Shown: positions 1 through 14,274, counted from the first letter of the stretch. The stretch: DNA of 64,000 nucleotides from Micropterix aruncella (GCA_944548615.1 OX155963.1:16668771-16732770); one strand, 5' to 3'. Numbers and translations are program-made. The notes: generated by a model from the letters alone, not told the origin.

Positions 1-1980
1 ATAATGTGAAAAGGGGAAATAAAGATTGTAGGCCGGTTCTTTAATTTGTATTGACCATTTTGACGACTTATCTGAAGTATACAGAAGCGAATTACGTAAT
101 TTTAATTTGCGTAAAATTCTGGTCGTATTGGTATTCAGGTTTATAATTTTAACAAATATTGTATGTTTGTGTTTTTTTTTTTTTTTTAAAAATGAGCGTG
201 TGTGTTTATTGTTGTTTGTGGACGGGAAAGAACGGCAGTGTGATTTTCTTTTACACGAAATAACCAGTTCTGGATGTTTATAGACCTCGCGGTCTTTCAC
301 TCGTGATGGTATGAAGTTAAATTTTAGAGTTCCTCTATGCGTTGTTCCGCAGGCAACTCCCTAACTTCTAGGATTTTTGAGGTCCTTAGTATATGATGTT
401 TTTATTGCATATAAAATTTGTGAGATGTAGTTTTGTAGTCATGGTGATAAATAATAATACTAGATATTTCTGACATAGTATTTTCCTTTCGTGTGCCATT
501 CGCGCTTCGGTCTTTCGTCATCATGCAAGCACTTCCTTTCATGCTTTCCTGTCATACTTAAATGTGTCTGTCTCGTACCTATTTTAATATTTTGACATGG
601 AGGAATGCAATTATGACATTTATAAGTCATTTTTTCCAAATATTTATATCCAATTAAGATCATTATTTTGTGATTTTTGATGAGTATTTATGGACAAACT
701 AAACGGGGCTTATTATTTATTAGAAAATAACGTTGCGGGAAATCAATGGGGGTTTTTATCTTACAATGAAGAAATTATGGTATGGAAAATTCCATATCTT
801 GGCAAAAAGCCAAGACCGAACAAAGAGCTTTCTGTAGCTTATGACTAATCTACAACGGTTTTTGAAGGGGTTCCTAGTCGCTACTTAGTACTAACGATCT
901 ACTTGCCGCGTGATTGTATGTCAAAAAAAAAATTATAAAATAATTGATAGAAAAAAATATAGAAGTATTTTTACAACAGAGCTGAGCATGTAGATTTTAA
1001 TTCGACGATGACAGTTGATGCATTGAATACCCGGAACATAATAGTTCCTTGCGTTTGTTTACCTTAAAGGTAGGATGAACACCAAACCCAGTAAATATAT
1101 AATTAAAAAAATCCAGAGCTTGTCCGGCGGTGTTTCTCTCGCAAGCGAACGGTTAAGCACCGAACCGTTTTAAAAATCGCATAATTGCGTATAAATATAA
1201 TTAAGGTAGAGAAATATCTTTGTTCTTTGATTTTTTGCCGCAACGGCCCATGCAAAGGGATATGTATTTATTTGTGTTTGAATTGTGTGTAAAAATGCGC
1301 TCGATTTTATCTCTATATTATGATTTATCATACCTACTGCCGTGTATGTCGGTCGGTCGGATCTATTTATAAATAATGGCTTAACGCAGGTGTTGTGTAA
1401 GTGTGTTTGATTGCATTGACTCGAAATACTGTTTGTTTTTAAATTTGGATATGAAAATACATTAATGATATTTATTATATTTTTAAGAATTTGGGGCTAA
1501 ATTTGCCCACATGGTGAGGTACCGAATCCGGCGGCCTTCTTGCCGGATGAGAGTACCTTTCAAAAAAAAATTTTATTTTATAAAATTTTTTTTTTTGTAG
1601 ACTATTTGTACTTGTGTTCGTTTTTTTTTTTTTTGTAGGTACTTTAGACCGTGTGTTCTGTTGTGTCATGTGTTTTGTGTGTGTGAATTTAGTTTATTTG
1701 TTGCGCTTTGTTTTGGATTTTGTATCTTGATAAAGTGCGTTAGGTTGTTTACAATTAATTGTTTATTTTATTTGTCTTATATCAAATGGAATTATAATTT
1801 TGACTCTTTGTTTTTTCTGTTGAATAGCTTATTTTATGCCTTATAGACGCAATAGTTAATACCTTTTTTGTGTACCTTGTGCGATTTATATCCGGAATCC
1901 GCAGTTTCACGATGGAGACCGTGACGACGCGATCGACTTCACTTCGGCGACGCCACGCTAGACCATATGTTGTTATAGGG
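1..1980. other. AT-rich spacer, no gene recognised
   Basis: No open frame here resembles a known protein. Poly-T runs lie near 171-188, 1586-1596 and 1621-1634. A short GC-richer segment at about 1885-1960 borders the gypsy-type remnant that follows. It could be part of that element's 3' region or long terminal repeat (LTR), but I found no matching second LTR, so this is only a guess. Confidence 0.4.
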
Positions 1981-1982
1981 TA

Positions 1983-2372
1983 TTAGTTACTCGCAATGTC
2001 TTTAATATGAAAAAGACCCCGCGGTTTTCCGTTCTCGTCGGCTAACTCGTAGGCGACTGGGGATTTTTTCGCAATGACTTTGCACTTTATGTACCTAGGG
2101 CTGAGTTTGCTACAAAAAAAATCTGCTTTTCTTGACAATGTATGGTTTTTGGCCCAGACCCACTCTCCTGTTTTAAATTCGACGTGTTTTCTTCTAAGGT
2201 TGTATCTCGAAGAACTATTTCTGAATGACTCTAACATTCTTTCCTGCACTATGTCATAGGCGTCCGCTAATGACTCTAATCCCTTTGCGAATTCGTGTGG
2301 GGTATCGAGTATTATTTTGGCGTTTTTGTCTTTTAAATATTTGTAAACAGCGGATGATGAAGTGTGTAAGAA
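1983..2372 (-). pseudogene. Ty3/gypsy-type integrase C-terminus (fragment)
   Basis: Read on the minus strand from about 2370, an open frame gives the end of a gypsy-type pol integrase. The helix before the C-terminal domain contains the RYNLRRK motif. It is followed by a basic stretch with GEWVWAKNHTLS, then KLSPRY, then an ELADENGKP...FHIKDI ending. In this family that is the GPY/F-like module that packs behind the catalytic core and binds DNA. The catalytic D,D-35-E core, reverse transcriptase, protease and gag are absent, so only about 125 residues survive. No LTR pair is visible. The first in-frame start codon lies inside the fragment and means nothing, because this is the tail of a polyprotein. 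The frame itself is clean, so the fragment may not be very old, but it cannot act alone. Confidence 0.85.
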
Positions 2373-5050
2373 AGTTAATCGTATTTATTTAGACGTGGAA
2401 GTGTTGATGCTAGTGTGTGGATGTAGGTGAGTGTGTATTGATTAGAGTGTATTATGAGTTTATTAAGTTGAAGTCCCATATGCAATAAGGCAAAGGGAAA
2501 AAGGAAATGAAAAAAAGGAATTGATGAAGTTAAATGAAAACAAAAAAAAATAAAAAAGTAAAATGAAAGAAAAGAAAATTGTAACACCCTGTAGGCTTGT
2601 GAAATTTTGTTAAGTATTTACTATAAGTGTGAATAGTAGTATTAATTGCGGATATTTTTTGCATAAACGTCTTAAGGTTCGTTTGTTGTAACTGTATAAC
2701 TAGATATGTGTCCAACGTGTCGTCGAAGAAGCAAAATCCCCACGTAATCCTTTGCTGATTCCGAAGTCAAATCCCCAAGACACCTTGGTTATTACTTACG
2801 CTTATGGCTGAAAGGCTATTGTACATGTAGTATATTATTTAAAAAAATTAAAATGTAAAGCACTTTTTAAAGCATGAAAAAAAATATTGTGTTAGTTTTG
2901 TAACAACCTGTAAAATAAATTGGCAGTAGGTACGTTGTGTAGAGAAACAATAAAAGAAAAATATAAAAATAATAAAAAGAAAAATTTTTGGGCGGGTTGG
3001 GTGGGAAATTTTATGGTGTCCTCTATGTCGGACGATAATAGAGAAGATACAAAAAGAAAATAAAATTGTAATATTGTTATAATAAAGGCGTACTGGAAAA
3101 AGTTTTTGAATCCTAAAACAAATCTATAAACGTTTTTTAAAAAAAAAAATCGCCCCCGTTGGGCGGCCAAATCTGTTATGTGTCTAAATAAAATAGAATG
3201 TAAAGTTGTCTTGAAGGTTGCTATGTGTAACGATAAAGTGTATTTATTTGTAGAGGCGCCAGCTACACATGCGGGAAATAGATGATAGACCACATAAACA
3301 AATGCAAAGGGCCTCCCTCCGCCTGGGAAGTTACCTTTGTGCGTGGGAGTGGAGCGACGCCAAGGATACCACGGTAGCTCAGTCGTGCTCAGGGGTGGTT
3401 AAAATCCTGTACTGACGTCGTCCTAAAGTCGAGAGCATTCAAATTGAATGGACGGTCAAGTACCCTAGTTATGTTTTATTATAAAATGAATTTCGATATA
3501 TCTTGTGAGAGGACTAAAAGAAGAAAAAGAAGCGATATCAAGTTTGGTGCGCTGCGGCGACGAGATCGAATATTATGATTTACTCAGCGCGCCCTCTATC
3601 GGTGTACCGACGAGGTACTGCGCCGGCGCGCGTCGATCGCGCCCGCTTGGAGCGCTCGGCCCCGGTCCCGGTCCGCGCTCTTACATAAATCAATGGCTAA
3701 ATCGTCTAATGTATTTATTGGAAATAATTGCTAGATAATTATATTTAAAAAAAAAGAGAAAATACTATTTGAATCTAGGTACGCTCTAAACCAGCAGATG
3801 CTGCTATAATTAAATAATGTACTGCGGTTCTTTTCTCCGCTAAATGATAAAATTAAAATGTATAATTTCAAAGTTCCTTTTATAAAATTATTCTTTATTT
3901 ATCCCTTTCCCTGAAACATTACCCTGTCCAGTGTTAGTCGGGTACCTACGAGATTGTAGCTCGCTCTGACCCGGCGGTATTTCTAGGTACCGTCTCGATT
4001 TCTTTAATTCGCTAAATAATGATTAATTAACCAAAATGAAAGGTTTATTTGACAGAGTAACATATTTTATTTTAATTATAATAAATGAAAGCTAGGCCAT
4101 AGCATATGGCGAATCCGAGTAGTTGGAATTGACAAAATTCTAAAATTAAATTCGTGGAAAATTGAACGTTAGAGCCTTTCAATTTTCAGGGCTTAATTCG
4201 GCGAAGTGGGATTTTGGACAGGTACTTTGGGTTCTGGAATAGAGAAGGAAGACACTGCTACCCGCGGGAGTTATTGGAGGGTTGCTTCTAGATTTTTTAG
4301 CGCCTGCTCCCCGGATGCGATTTTAAATTTTAAATTATATTTTCCGAAATCGACCTTTAGATGATAGTAGAAAAATTAGTTGAGGCGAGGAGACGGAAGG
4401 CGATGCTCAGACACCGGGAATTATGACTGACCCGACGTACTACCTACTTCTATTTTGACGCACTCAAATTACTAAATTTTGATTTTACTTGACTCTAATT
4501 ATTCACCAACGAAGATATGGCAACGGTAATTTACAGGGGACTTGGCTTTAAAAGCAATCTTATTAATTTGAATTTATTATTTTTGAAATCTGATTTTACG
4601 AGAGGAAGCTAATGGTTACAGATAGAAGACTTGCCTGTAGATAGGTGCGGAATCCGATGAGGGCTTGCCCGGTACGCTGAACTGAGTTTAATTATAGATT
4701 TTAGATATTCACAGAATTTAAGTTCTAGACTGTGTTGGCTGGTGTGCAAATGAATAATTAAATGGGCGGTAGTCGGCCCGCTCCGCCAACGGCGGAGCGG
4801 CCGGTCTCTTCTCGACCGTCTTGCTCGGTCGTTGCCAGCCAAAAAAAAAAAAAAGAAAGATCTCTTTTCTAAGTAAAAATATTCTACCTTACTGATTAAA
4901 ATTGATTAGGGATGTGCGCGACTTGTCGTCTACATACGGTAAGACGTATCCGCTCGGTGTATCGCGTCTATGGCGCGATGGATAAAGTTAACTGATTAAT
5001 TATTAAAATGATTTAGGTTAAAGTTTGTATACTATAAAAACTAGGCCCTA
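2373..5050. other. AT-rich spacer with two GC-rich islets
   Basis: No recognisable gene. Two GC-rich islets stand out: 3545-3690, rich in CG dinucleotides, and 4760-4836, which holds a small perfect palindrome (GCTCCGCC AAC GGCGGAGC) followed by an A-run. Islets like these inside AT-rich DNA are often ends of mobile elements, but I could not match either to another copy in the window. The open frames at 2892-3293 and 3505-3738 show no protein-like features. Confidence 0.4.
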
Positions 5051-5052
5051 AC

Positions 5053-7320
<2,268 letters not shown>

Positions 7321-7324
7321 CCAA

Positions 7325-7690
7325 GTAAACTGTCAACATACAGTCCGTGAAATTGTATTTGTTGCTAAATTTGAAAACTTGACAGATAAATAAAAGATTG
7401 ACACGCATTGAGCGCGCTGCGCCATCAGCAATAGGTAAAATATCTCGAATAAACAATATTCACGATATTATTTCATATATATTCACGATCACCGCAACAC
7501 GATCAACCTCGTTTCATACTATTTTTCAGCATATTAAATTTGTCAAATTTAAGGGGAGAAAAAAACGTTTTTTCTTTCTTTTGGTTTTCTTCATAAACTT
7601 TCGTCAAAAGTGGCTTATTTACTCATACCAATTCACTCACTTCACGAATGTCACTAATTTAAAAACTCATCCTCTATATTGTTTGTGGGC
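7325..7690 (+). repeat. Family D dispersed repeat, degenerate copy
   Basis: Shares its layout with copies at 42465-42700 and 58005-58200: a flank ending in a GACAGATAAATAAA-type stretch, then GAGCGCGCTGCGCCATC, then a region that in better copies is a 90-bp palindrome, then an A/T-rich tail with TCAAAAGTGGCTTATTTACTC. Here the right half of the palindrome is badly decayed. The 100-codon open frame across it is incidental. Confidence 0.6.
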
Positions 7691-8139
7691 AACGCATTAA
7701 AGGCACCATGTAATGTTACCCACTAAACTTGAAATAAATTTTATAAAACGAGTTACGATCAAAAATATCACTCTCTTTAGTGCTTTTAATGATTTTATCT
7801 CAAGTTTTAAGTTCTAAAATAAGGCGAAAATGAAAATATAGCTCAGCCAAAAGCTTTTTCTCCATAATCACAGTATTTTAGCATCTTTATTCGCGCGGGA
7901 TTCTCTCATTAGCATACGAAGCAACGAAGCTGCTGAAAGGGGGTCTCCGAGGTGGAAAATACTTATTAAGCCTGAGGATGAAATGAAACGCTCTCGACAT
8001 TGCTCGTCCGAGACAATTTTTGGTGATGGCTACGGGGATTTTAATAGTTCCATCATCGCGTCAGCTTATTAAATTAACAATTTTCTAAGGTAAAAGAAAA
8101 TTGTCAATTTGCAAGCATAAACAATTAAATATATTAAAA
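7691..8139. other. Spacer, nothing recognised
   Basis: AT-rich sequence with no gene, repeat partner or structured element that I can see. Confidence 0.4.
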
Positions 8140-8620
8140 AGATTAAAACACACGACTGCCGTTACGGAAAGCGAACTATTGTGTTTTTTAAAATGAAATT
8201 TGTGGTTAATGTATTATCCATATAGATACATGTATATTTCGGGAATGTACTCAATCAGACATTTCATTTAACGCTAAACACGATATATTTATGTTAATTT
8301 ATTGACATTTGGACATTAAGGCAACTACTTACTTAATATTTGTACAGTTAAGTTTTTTGGACAGTTAAGGACCCTATGATACTCAGGGTGACATAACGAT
8401 TCTAACAATATTACACACTGCTAAATCGGAATAAATAAATAAAGAAACTGTATAAAGAAACGTAAAGCATACATCTTATAGATGACACTTCTAAATCAGT
8501 TCAAGCGTTTAGAAGTTATGGTGGAATAAAGAAACGGAAAAAATACATAGATTAAACTTAACACTACTTTTTTGGGCAGTTCTGTAAAAAGGTACAAGCT
8601 CAGCGAGACATTATTCTTAA
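8140..8620 (+). repeat. Family A dispersed repeat (copy 1)
   Basis: Starts at an ACGACTGCCGTTACGG motif and runs through TCCATATAGATACATGTATA, GTACTCAATCAGAC and TATTGACATTTGGACAT to TTTTTTGGGCAGT near 8570-8582. The same order of motifs recurs at 23990-24400 (+), 24725-25145 (-) and 60845-61275 (-). Shorter pieces lie at 47605-47790 (+) and 63520-63645 (-). Both ends carry related CACGACTGCC-type motifs in inverted orientation. The similarity continues past them into the flank, so these may not be true TIRs. No coding capacity. Confidence 0.75.
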
Positions 8621-9020
8621 GGTAAAACCTTCCTTGAGATTTTCTCGTATTAGTTTCATTTTCCCTCTTTACTCGTCAACTTCTAAATGCCGCTGTTGCC
8701 TAACTATACAATTTTTTATGTATGTACACAGCTTTAGATCAAATAAAAACCTGTTTTCAGGTATAAATAAGATTTGAGATATTGGTTTATTTCGAAGTAT
8801 TGGATACCCAATCATTTCGGTGTTCTCTAGTGTACTATACACTGAACTTATTATTACAAGATTTATATTAACTTGCAATGTTCGTATTTAAGTTGTCCGT
8901 TTCAACATTTTCAAACCATGTTTTAACCACTTACTAGTATCCGATTAGACTGAAATTCAGCGTACTTGCAATGCAATATTATTGTACCATCGAGCTGATG
9001 TGATGATGCGATAGATACTG
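8621..9020. other. Spacer, nothing firm recognised
   Basis: AT-rich sequence. A CCGATTAGACTGAAATTCAG segment near 8941-8960 faintly resembles the start of family B, but is too short to call. Confidence 0.3.
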
Positions 9021-9024
9021 AGAC

Positions 9025-9977
9025 AGCAATTATTAACCTTATTCAAGACATGTACAGATCCGTCACTACTCAAGTCCTTAGTTATGCAGATAGAGACGAG
9101 ATGTTTCGATTGAAGTCGGGGTACATCAAGGCTCCACGCTGAGCCCATCGCAGTTTAATACCACCATCGACCACCTCACAAAGAACTGTCAAAAGTCACT
9201 GTCTTGGAGCATACTCTACGCCGATTTTGTTGTTTTGGCCTCGGACGATGTAGGCGACCTAAAAAAACTTTAACTCCTGGATTGAGGCACTTGAAATAAA
9301 TGGTCTTAAGATTAGTAAAAAGAAGACAGAACACATGTCGTGCACATTTGATGACATCACTAACCCTAATAACATCAAGATCTCTTTAGGAATTAAGCCG
9401 TTACCAACGGTGACGCAGTTTAAATATTTAGGCTCAATACTAAACAATGACGGCAAAATTGACAACGATGTTAGTCATAGATCTACAAAAGGATGGATGA
9501 AGTGGAGACAGGCGTTATGTGCGACAGAAAAATGCGCCTTAAGAACAAAGGCCAAATGTATAAGACAGTCATTAGACTGCTGTCTTGTATGGATCAAAAT
9601 GTTGGGCGACTAACAAACATCTTAATAAACTACATACAACAGAAATGCGCATGCTACGCTGGTCAGCTGGTGTCACACTATTAGACAAAATTCGAAATGA
9701 GTACATAAGGGGAAATTTTAAAGTTGCTCCGATAATTGATAAAGTCAAAGAAAGACGCTTACGGTGGTCCGGTCACGTCCAGCGACGCCCAGATGATCAC
9801 AGGGTGAAGCTTGCCCTAGACCTGCCAACGACGAAACGTACTCGTGGAAGAGCAGCCGCCACCTAGTTTACGACGGTCGAAAAAGACATGAGAGAAGCGC
9901 AAGATCGTGCTCAGTGGAGAAGAAGGACAAGCAAGGCCGACCCCTAGTAAATGGGACAGGGTCTAGGAAGAAGAAGA
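9025..9977 (+). pseudogene. RTE-clade LINE reverse transcriptase, 3' part, frameshifted
   Basis: The 3' third of a non-LTR retrotransposon of the RTE type. In order, across several frames, I can read LIQDMYRSVTTQV (about 9036-9075), a GVHQGSTLSP block (about 9119-9150), a degraded catalytic box YADF where YADD is expected (about 9219), GLKISKKKTE, FKYLGSILNNDGKI (about 9418-9460), then MRMLRWSAGV and RRLRWSGHVQRR (about 9650-9790). The end matches the RTE pattern GHV-RR...DRAQWR. It finishes in AGGAAGAAGAAGAG at about 9966-9979, the usual short microsatellite tail of RTE elements. The apurinic endonuclease and the first half of the reverse transcriptase are missing. At least three frame changes and the loss of the second catalytic aspartate make it dead. 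The clade is judged by motif resemblance. Confidence 0.85.
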
Positions 9978-9979
9978 GC

Positions 9980-10295
9980 TTATGTGATGATAGAGCCGGG
10001 ATGTAGGGACTGAAACTCCCTGATGGTAAATGGTAGCACAGTCGAATTTGGGCTGGTCTGAAGATTGAGCCGGAAGGAAGATTACACTTGATTACACTTG
10101 ATGACGAGGGTCTGAAGATGGAGCAGTAAATTTGCCTCTGTAACTCCCCGATGAACAGTGCTAAGATAGTCGAGTTAAGGCTCGTTTGTTTTGTTGTCTT
10201 GAGTACTTTTCATCACATGTGATGACGAGGGCCTGAAGATGTAGCCGGAAGATTGCCACTGGAAGTCCCTGGTGGAAAGTAAAGCTCGTTTTTAA
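9980..10295 (+). repeat. Family C repeat, tandem units of about 120 bp
   Basis: Two to three degenerate units. Each contains GATGACGAGGGTCTGAAGATG, then a GCCGGAAGATTGCCACTGG-type segment, a CTCCCTGATGG-type segment, a pulse of AGTCGAGTT, and CTTGAGTACTTTTCATCACA. The same units lie in reverse orientation at 26745-27110. The RTE tail ends right at the left edge of this array, so one may have inserted at the other. Non-coding. Confidence 0.65.
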
Positions 10296-10939
10296 AAATC
10301 CTTTTTTACTTTTAATTTATTGTGTATTCCTTTGGCATGTTTGTAGGAAAGAAGCACCAAAACAATTCGTTTCCATAACGAGTTATTAATCAGCCATTGA
10401 TTGCTCAGTGACATTTTCCAGACGCCGCGCCGTTCGTTTTCCCGAAACGGGGCCCTGCCTTGTTTGTTAAGAACTTTGGCGTCTTTGTTAGCAGTAAAAG
10501 TCAGAAAAAAGCTTTTGTGCGACTCGTTAGAAAGGTCGCGCTGTCACGGGGGAATTGTCTGTGCGGCAAAGTTGCCCCCAATTTTCTGATAAAACCAATT
10601 TCTCTCCTATTAATATATAACAATATGGTTTGAACTATTTTAAAAGGTCAAAATGAAACCGAAATAAAGAGTAGGTACCTTAATTTAAGGAAATGGCTCT
10701 TAATATATATGAAAAATTAAACATAAGGGAAAAAGGAGGTTTGTCAAATAAAAACAGTTTTGAGATAATCGCATTTAAAGATTTGAAGAGACAGTAATAT
10801 GTTTATTAATAAGTATACCACGATGATAAAGTGAAACATTAGTTTAAATATAGGTAATGAAAAATCTAACCTTATTTTTTACAGGACAAAAAAACAGGTC
10901 ATAAAAGAAAAATGTCATTTAAATTTCCAACCTCTATAT
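10296..10939. other. Spacer, nothing recognised
   Basis: AT-rich, with a GC-richer segment at 10420-10590 that has no partner elsewhere in the window. The 62-codon open frame there shows no recognisable domain. Confidence 0.3.
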
Positions 10940-10980
10940 CTTTATAAAATCGAAGAATATCGCGGTTGTTTGATATTATA

Positions 10981-11432
10981 AATAGGATAGAAACGAATTT
11001 ACCGCGTGAAATTTGTAGCACCTGACGTTTCAGTGACGTTGCAGCCGCCGTTGTCCAGGGTAGACTGAAAGAGCTGTCAATCCGTTGTTTTGCGGGTAGG
11101 CCGCATACCGCTGCCGCCACTGCGTAGGTTATGCAAAACTCTCTTCTACGTGGAACCCTCTTCTTAAAATGTTCCCACCGCCGAACGCCGAACGCAAGGA
11201 CGTAATACAAGATACAGTGAGTGTTGTGTGCAAGACGGATTTTCGAAATTCGCGCGCTCTGAGTCCGGCCCTCCACCACCGTTATAACCTACGCAGTTAC
11301 GGCAGCGGTATGCGGCCTACCCGCAAAACAACGGATTGACAGATCTTTCAGTCTACCCTGGACAACGGCGGATGCAACGTCACCGAAACGTCGGGTGCTA
11401 CAAATTTCACGCAGTAAATTCGATTCTATCCT
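10981..11432. repeat. Inverted repeat, 150-bp arms around a 151-bp spacer
   Basis: The left arm 10981-11132 and right arm 11284-11432 are reverse complements at roughly 94% by eye. Shared landmarks include CGTGAAATTTGTAGCACC, GTTGTCCAGGGTAGACTGAA and GCGGGTAGGCCGCATACCG. The arms are GC-richer than their surroundings. This is the layout of a fold-back or miniature inverted-repeat element. I could not identify flanking target duplications, and family H sequence begins soon after the right arm. Confidence 0.85.
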
Positions 11433-11469
11433 CTCTATATCTTTATGACGGGGCCCGTTTCTTTCCTGT

Positions 11470-11990
11470 CCAAATGGATGTGCCAAATCTGATGTGCCTA
11501 TCGATTGTGCACTCCGACTAACAGCCGGGGGAATCTGGGAACAGTAATGCTACCTATAGAGCGGGGTGGTTGTTAACCTTATGGCAACTACTCTTGAAAC
11601 GACCATTCGGCCACCCGATCCCGTGTGAATAAGCCGGGAAAAGAATGCCGTGGTCCGCGATAGATTCGGTTAACACCGAATCACCGCTTCATATAGAAGA
11701 GGACCGCACAAGCGATCTTGAACCCGTAACCAGTCGGGAGACTGGAGTAATCTGGACGCAACTGTTAGTAAGGGCGCGAGTGTCGGCCCGATGGGTGACT
11801 TACCTGGCTATCTCGCGGTAAGGCGTTGGCTTCTTACGGGCATGTGGCGGAACTTGACGGTGGACTTTTTTGTCCTAAGTGTTCTGCTCGCACCTCACGG
11901 GAGACAGAACGATCAATGTCGTTTAAACTTCCTGAGGTGACGGGTTCTCCCGTTATAGTCGACAGCTCTGGTCGTTCAAATAGATGATTG
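11470..11990 (-). repeat. Family H repeat (copy 1)
   Basis: A GC-richer block matching five others in the window by ordered landmarks: TCGATTGTGCACTCCGACTA, a TGAAACGACCATTCGGCCACC-like stretch, ACCCGTAACCAGTCGGGAG (about 11726-11744), a GTGGCGGAACTTGACGGTGG-like stretch (about 11843-11862) and CTTCCTGAGGTGACGGGTTC. Strand is given relative to the copies at 17.2 and 20.8 kb, which I treat as plus. No convincing protein, tRNA or rRNA is seen in it. Function and class are unknown. Confidence 0.7.
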
Positions 11991-12020
11991 GATAATATAA
12001 GCATCGAGTTATCAAGTGTT

Positions 12021-14270
12021 ATTATTAATAATAATAATAATAATAATAATAAAACTCTTTATTCTTAAGAAAAGGCGAGCTTATTGCCTGCAGGCAATAT
12101 TTTAGAGCTAACCTATACTATTGTAAGAACATTATTTGCGAGTAGACTACATAACTTAACCTATATAAAGAGTATGATAAATAAAATAGAGGAGGATAGA
12201 AAGAAGTATATACTTTACTCTTTGTGGGCACAGATTTGCCTCATAAAAATAATCTAACACCTATAAGGACGCTAAAGTTTTAAAAGGAGGGGGATGGGAG
12301 GGGAAAGGGAATTTATCTGGAGGATTTCAAATGCTCTCTGAGTCTGTTTTTAAAAGTTGTTATGCTTGGCGCGGTTCTCACATTTTTCGGCAAAGCATTC
12401 CAAAGACGGGCTCCATGCACGGTGAAAGAGAATGAGAAGAAGTCACTGCTGTGACTAGGGATAGAGAGTAGCAGGTTGTTTTTTGATCTCAGAGGGCGTT
12501 CATGAGCCGATAGTGCAGTAAATCTGCCGGTAAGATAATTGGGAGCGACGCCATCCAAGATCTTGAAAAGCATACAGAGAACTCGCATGTCTCTTTTCTC
12601 CCGGGTCGACAGCCAGTGAAGCTTCTCTCTGTACTCCGTGATGTGGTCAAATTTTCTGAGGCCATGGATATACCGAATGCAAACATTTTGGAGACGCTCA
12701 ACTTTGGTGGATAACTCCTCTGTGAGGTCGAGAAATGCGACATCTCCATAATCCAGAAGGGGGAGGAGAGCAGACTGACAAATCGTAATCTTGCTCTCCT
12801 CCGGGAGGATATTTTTCAGCCTATTCAGCGAATGAAATCGGCCGAAGAGTTTGCGTCGCATTTCTCGAATATGTGGCCGCCATGAGAGGTTGTCGTCCAT
12901 ATGGATACCGAGGTTTTTAACCTCGAAACTGAAAGGGACCTAATCCGCACCGATGCAGATCTTCAGGACTTCATTTATATTAATCCTCGAGGTAAAGTAA
13001 CTGCTACCGATGATAATAGCCTGCGTTTTGGAAGGATTTAAGAGCAATCCATGTGCTTTGGACCACTCGTATATCATCGATAGATCTTCATTTACAGCAG
13101 CAATTGTTGTATCAATATCTACCGGGCGAAAGTGAGAGTATATTTGGACGTCGTCGGCATAGAGGTGATATTTTGCTTTAATGGAGTTGGCAACTGAGTT
13201 AATGAATAAAGAAAAGAGGAGTGGGGATAAAACACTACCTTGGGGGACGCCGGCGACTTGTGGTAGAAAATTAGAGATCTGATCTTTGTTCCTGACGCAC
13301 TGATATCGATTATTCAGAAATGATCTAAACCAGTTTATTACGGGATTCGCAAAGTTACATGATTCTAATCGAGCAAGGAGAATATCATAATCGACAGAAT
13401 TAAACGCACTGCTGAAGTCTAAAAGGACGAGAATAGTGAGCTGTCGATTATCCATCGCTTGACGAATATCATCGGTAACATGAACTAAGGCAGTAGTCGT
13501 GCTATGATGAGGTCGAAAATCTGATTGAAATGGGTTTATAAGGTTGTTAAGAGAAACATAAGAGAGCAACTGACTATATGCCAGTCTTTCAATAGCTTTG
13601 GCTAGCACTGGGAGAATTGAAATCGGCCTAAAGTTTTCTGGGGAATATGTTGAAGAGGTTTTTGGTATTGGGACAACAATGGCTTTCTTCCAGACAGCGG
13701 GTAGTTCGCCACTTTTAAGAGAAAAATTGAAGATGAATGCAACTACTTCCGCTATTTCATTTAAAATAGGAATGATAAGTTGGAGGCTTATACCATCATG
13801 ACCCACAGCTTTCGACTTGATGCTTAGTAGCATTTTAGTTACCTCCTGGGCTGATATTGAAGAGAAATTAAAAGTTGGGCTGTTAGGTGGGAGTAAAGAA
13901 CTACTACGGATCGCAAACAGAGACCTGCTCTTAACCACGTTATCTAGGATAACAGGGGGGGATGAAAAGTGAACGTTCAGAGCGTCGATATCTATATTGG
14001 GCGAGGCAATCGAGGACGACTTGCCGATGCCAAGAGAGTGAAAAAGTCTCCACATTTGAGCGGGAGAAGTAGTTTGGAGAAAGTGGTTTATATGGAGTCT
14101 CTTAGCATTCCGACATAGCTGGGTACATCGGTTTCTAAGCACTCTGTAAATTTCCCAGGTACTTGGAAGGCGGTCGCGTTTAAATTTTGTTTTCGCTCTA
14201 TCCCTCTTCTTCATTAATATACGGATATCGTCGGTAATCCACGGAGCAGGTGAATGCTTCATTAACTCAA
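12021..14270 (-). mobile_element. 5'-truncated non-LTR retrotransposon, CR1/L2-like
   Basis: The best preserved mobile element of the window, read on the minus strand. It begins abruptly at about 14270 inside the linker that follows the endonuclease domain. It carries the whole reverse transcriptase and C-terminal region (14262-12313), a 3' untranslated region of about 270 bp, and ends at AATAAAGAG followed by a (TTA)n tail at about 12029-12053. Truncation at the 5' end plus a microsatellite tail is the normal product of incomplete target-primed reverse transcription. A second copy of the same family lies at 25880-26390. The stretch GTGCCCACAAAGAGT in both 3' untranslated regions confirms the match. 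Confidence 0.92.
12313..14262 (-). pseudogene. Reverse transcriptase of the 12-14 kb LINE, one in-frame stop
   Basis: One frame runs from 14262 to 12313 (about 649 codons), broken by a single TAG at 12940-12942. The two open frames on either side are in register, joined by 13 codons reading VPFSFEVKNLGIH. Visible reverse transcriptase blocks: HDGISLQ near residue 155, VVPIPK near 196-201, NFRPISILPVLAKAIERL near 210-227, LLDFSSAFNSVDYD (first catalytic aspartate) near 281-294, GVPQGSVLSPLLF near 338-350, and YADD (catalytic pair) near 368-371. After the stop, LGIHMDDNLSW and a C-terminal region with RLQNVCIRYIHGLRKFDHI and ARLWNALPKNVR follow. All catalytic residues are kept and no frameshift is seen, so inactivation looks recent, apart from the missing endonuclease. 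The clade call (CR1/L2-like) is by resemblance. It could be a related Jockey-superfamily clade. Confidence 0.93.
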
Positions 14271-14274
14271 TTTA

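Noticed and set aside
2892..3293. 133-codon minus frame with hydrophobic, Phe/Leu-rich segments
   Set aside because: Hydrophobicity follows from A/T-rich codons (TTT, TTA, ATA); no recognisable domain or second copy.
8140..8582. CACGACTGCC motifs of family A as TIRs
   Set aside because: Similarity between copies extends outside the motifs into the flank, so they are internal and no target duplication could be assigned.
11726..11744. Possible rRNA or structural RNA (CCCGTAACCAGTCGGGAG hairpin) in family H
   Set aside because: The hairpin is short, and the surrounding sequence does not match any rRNA region I know; kept only as a family landmark.
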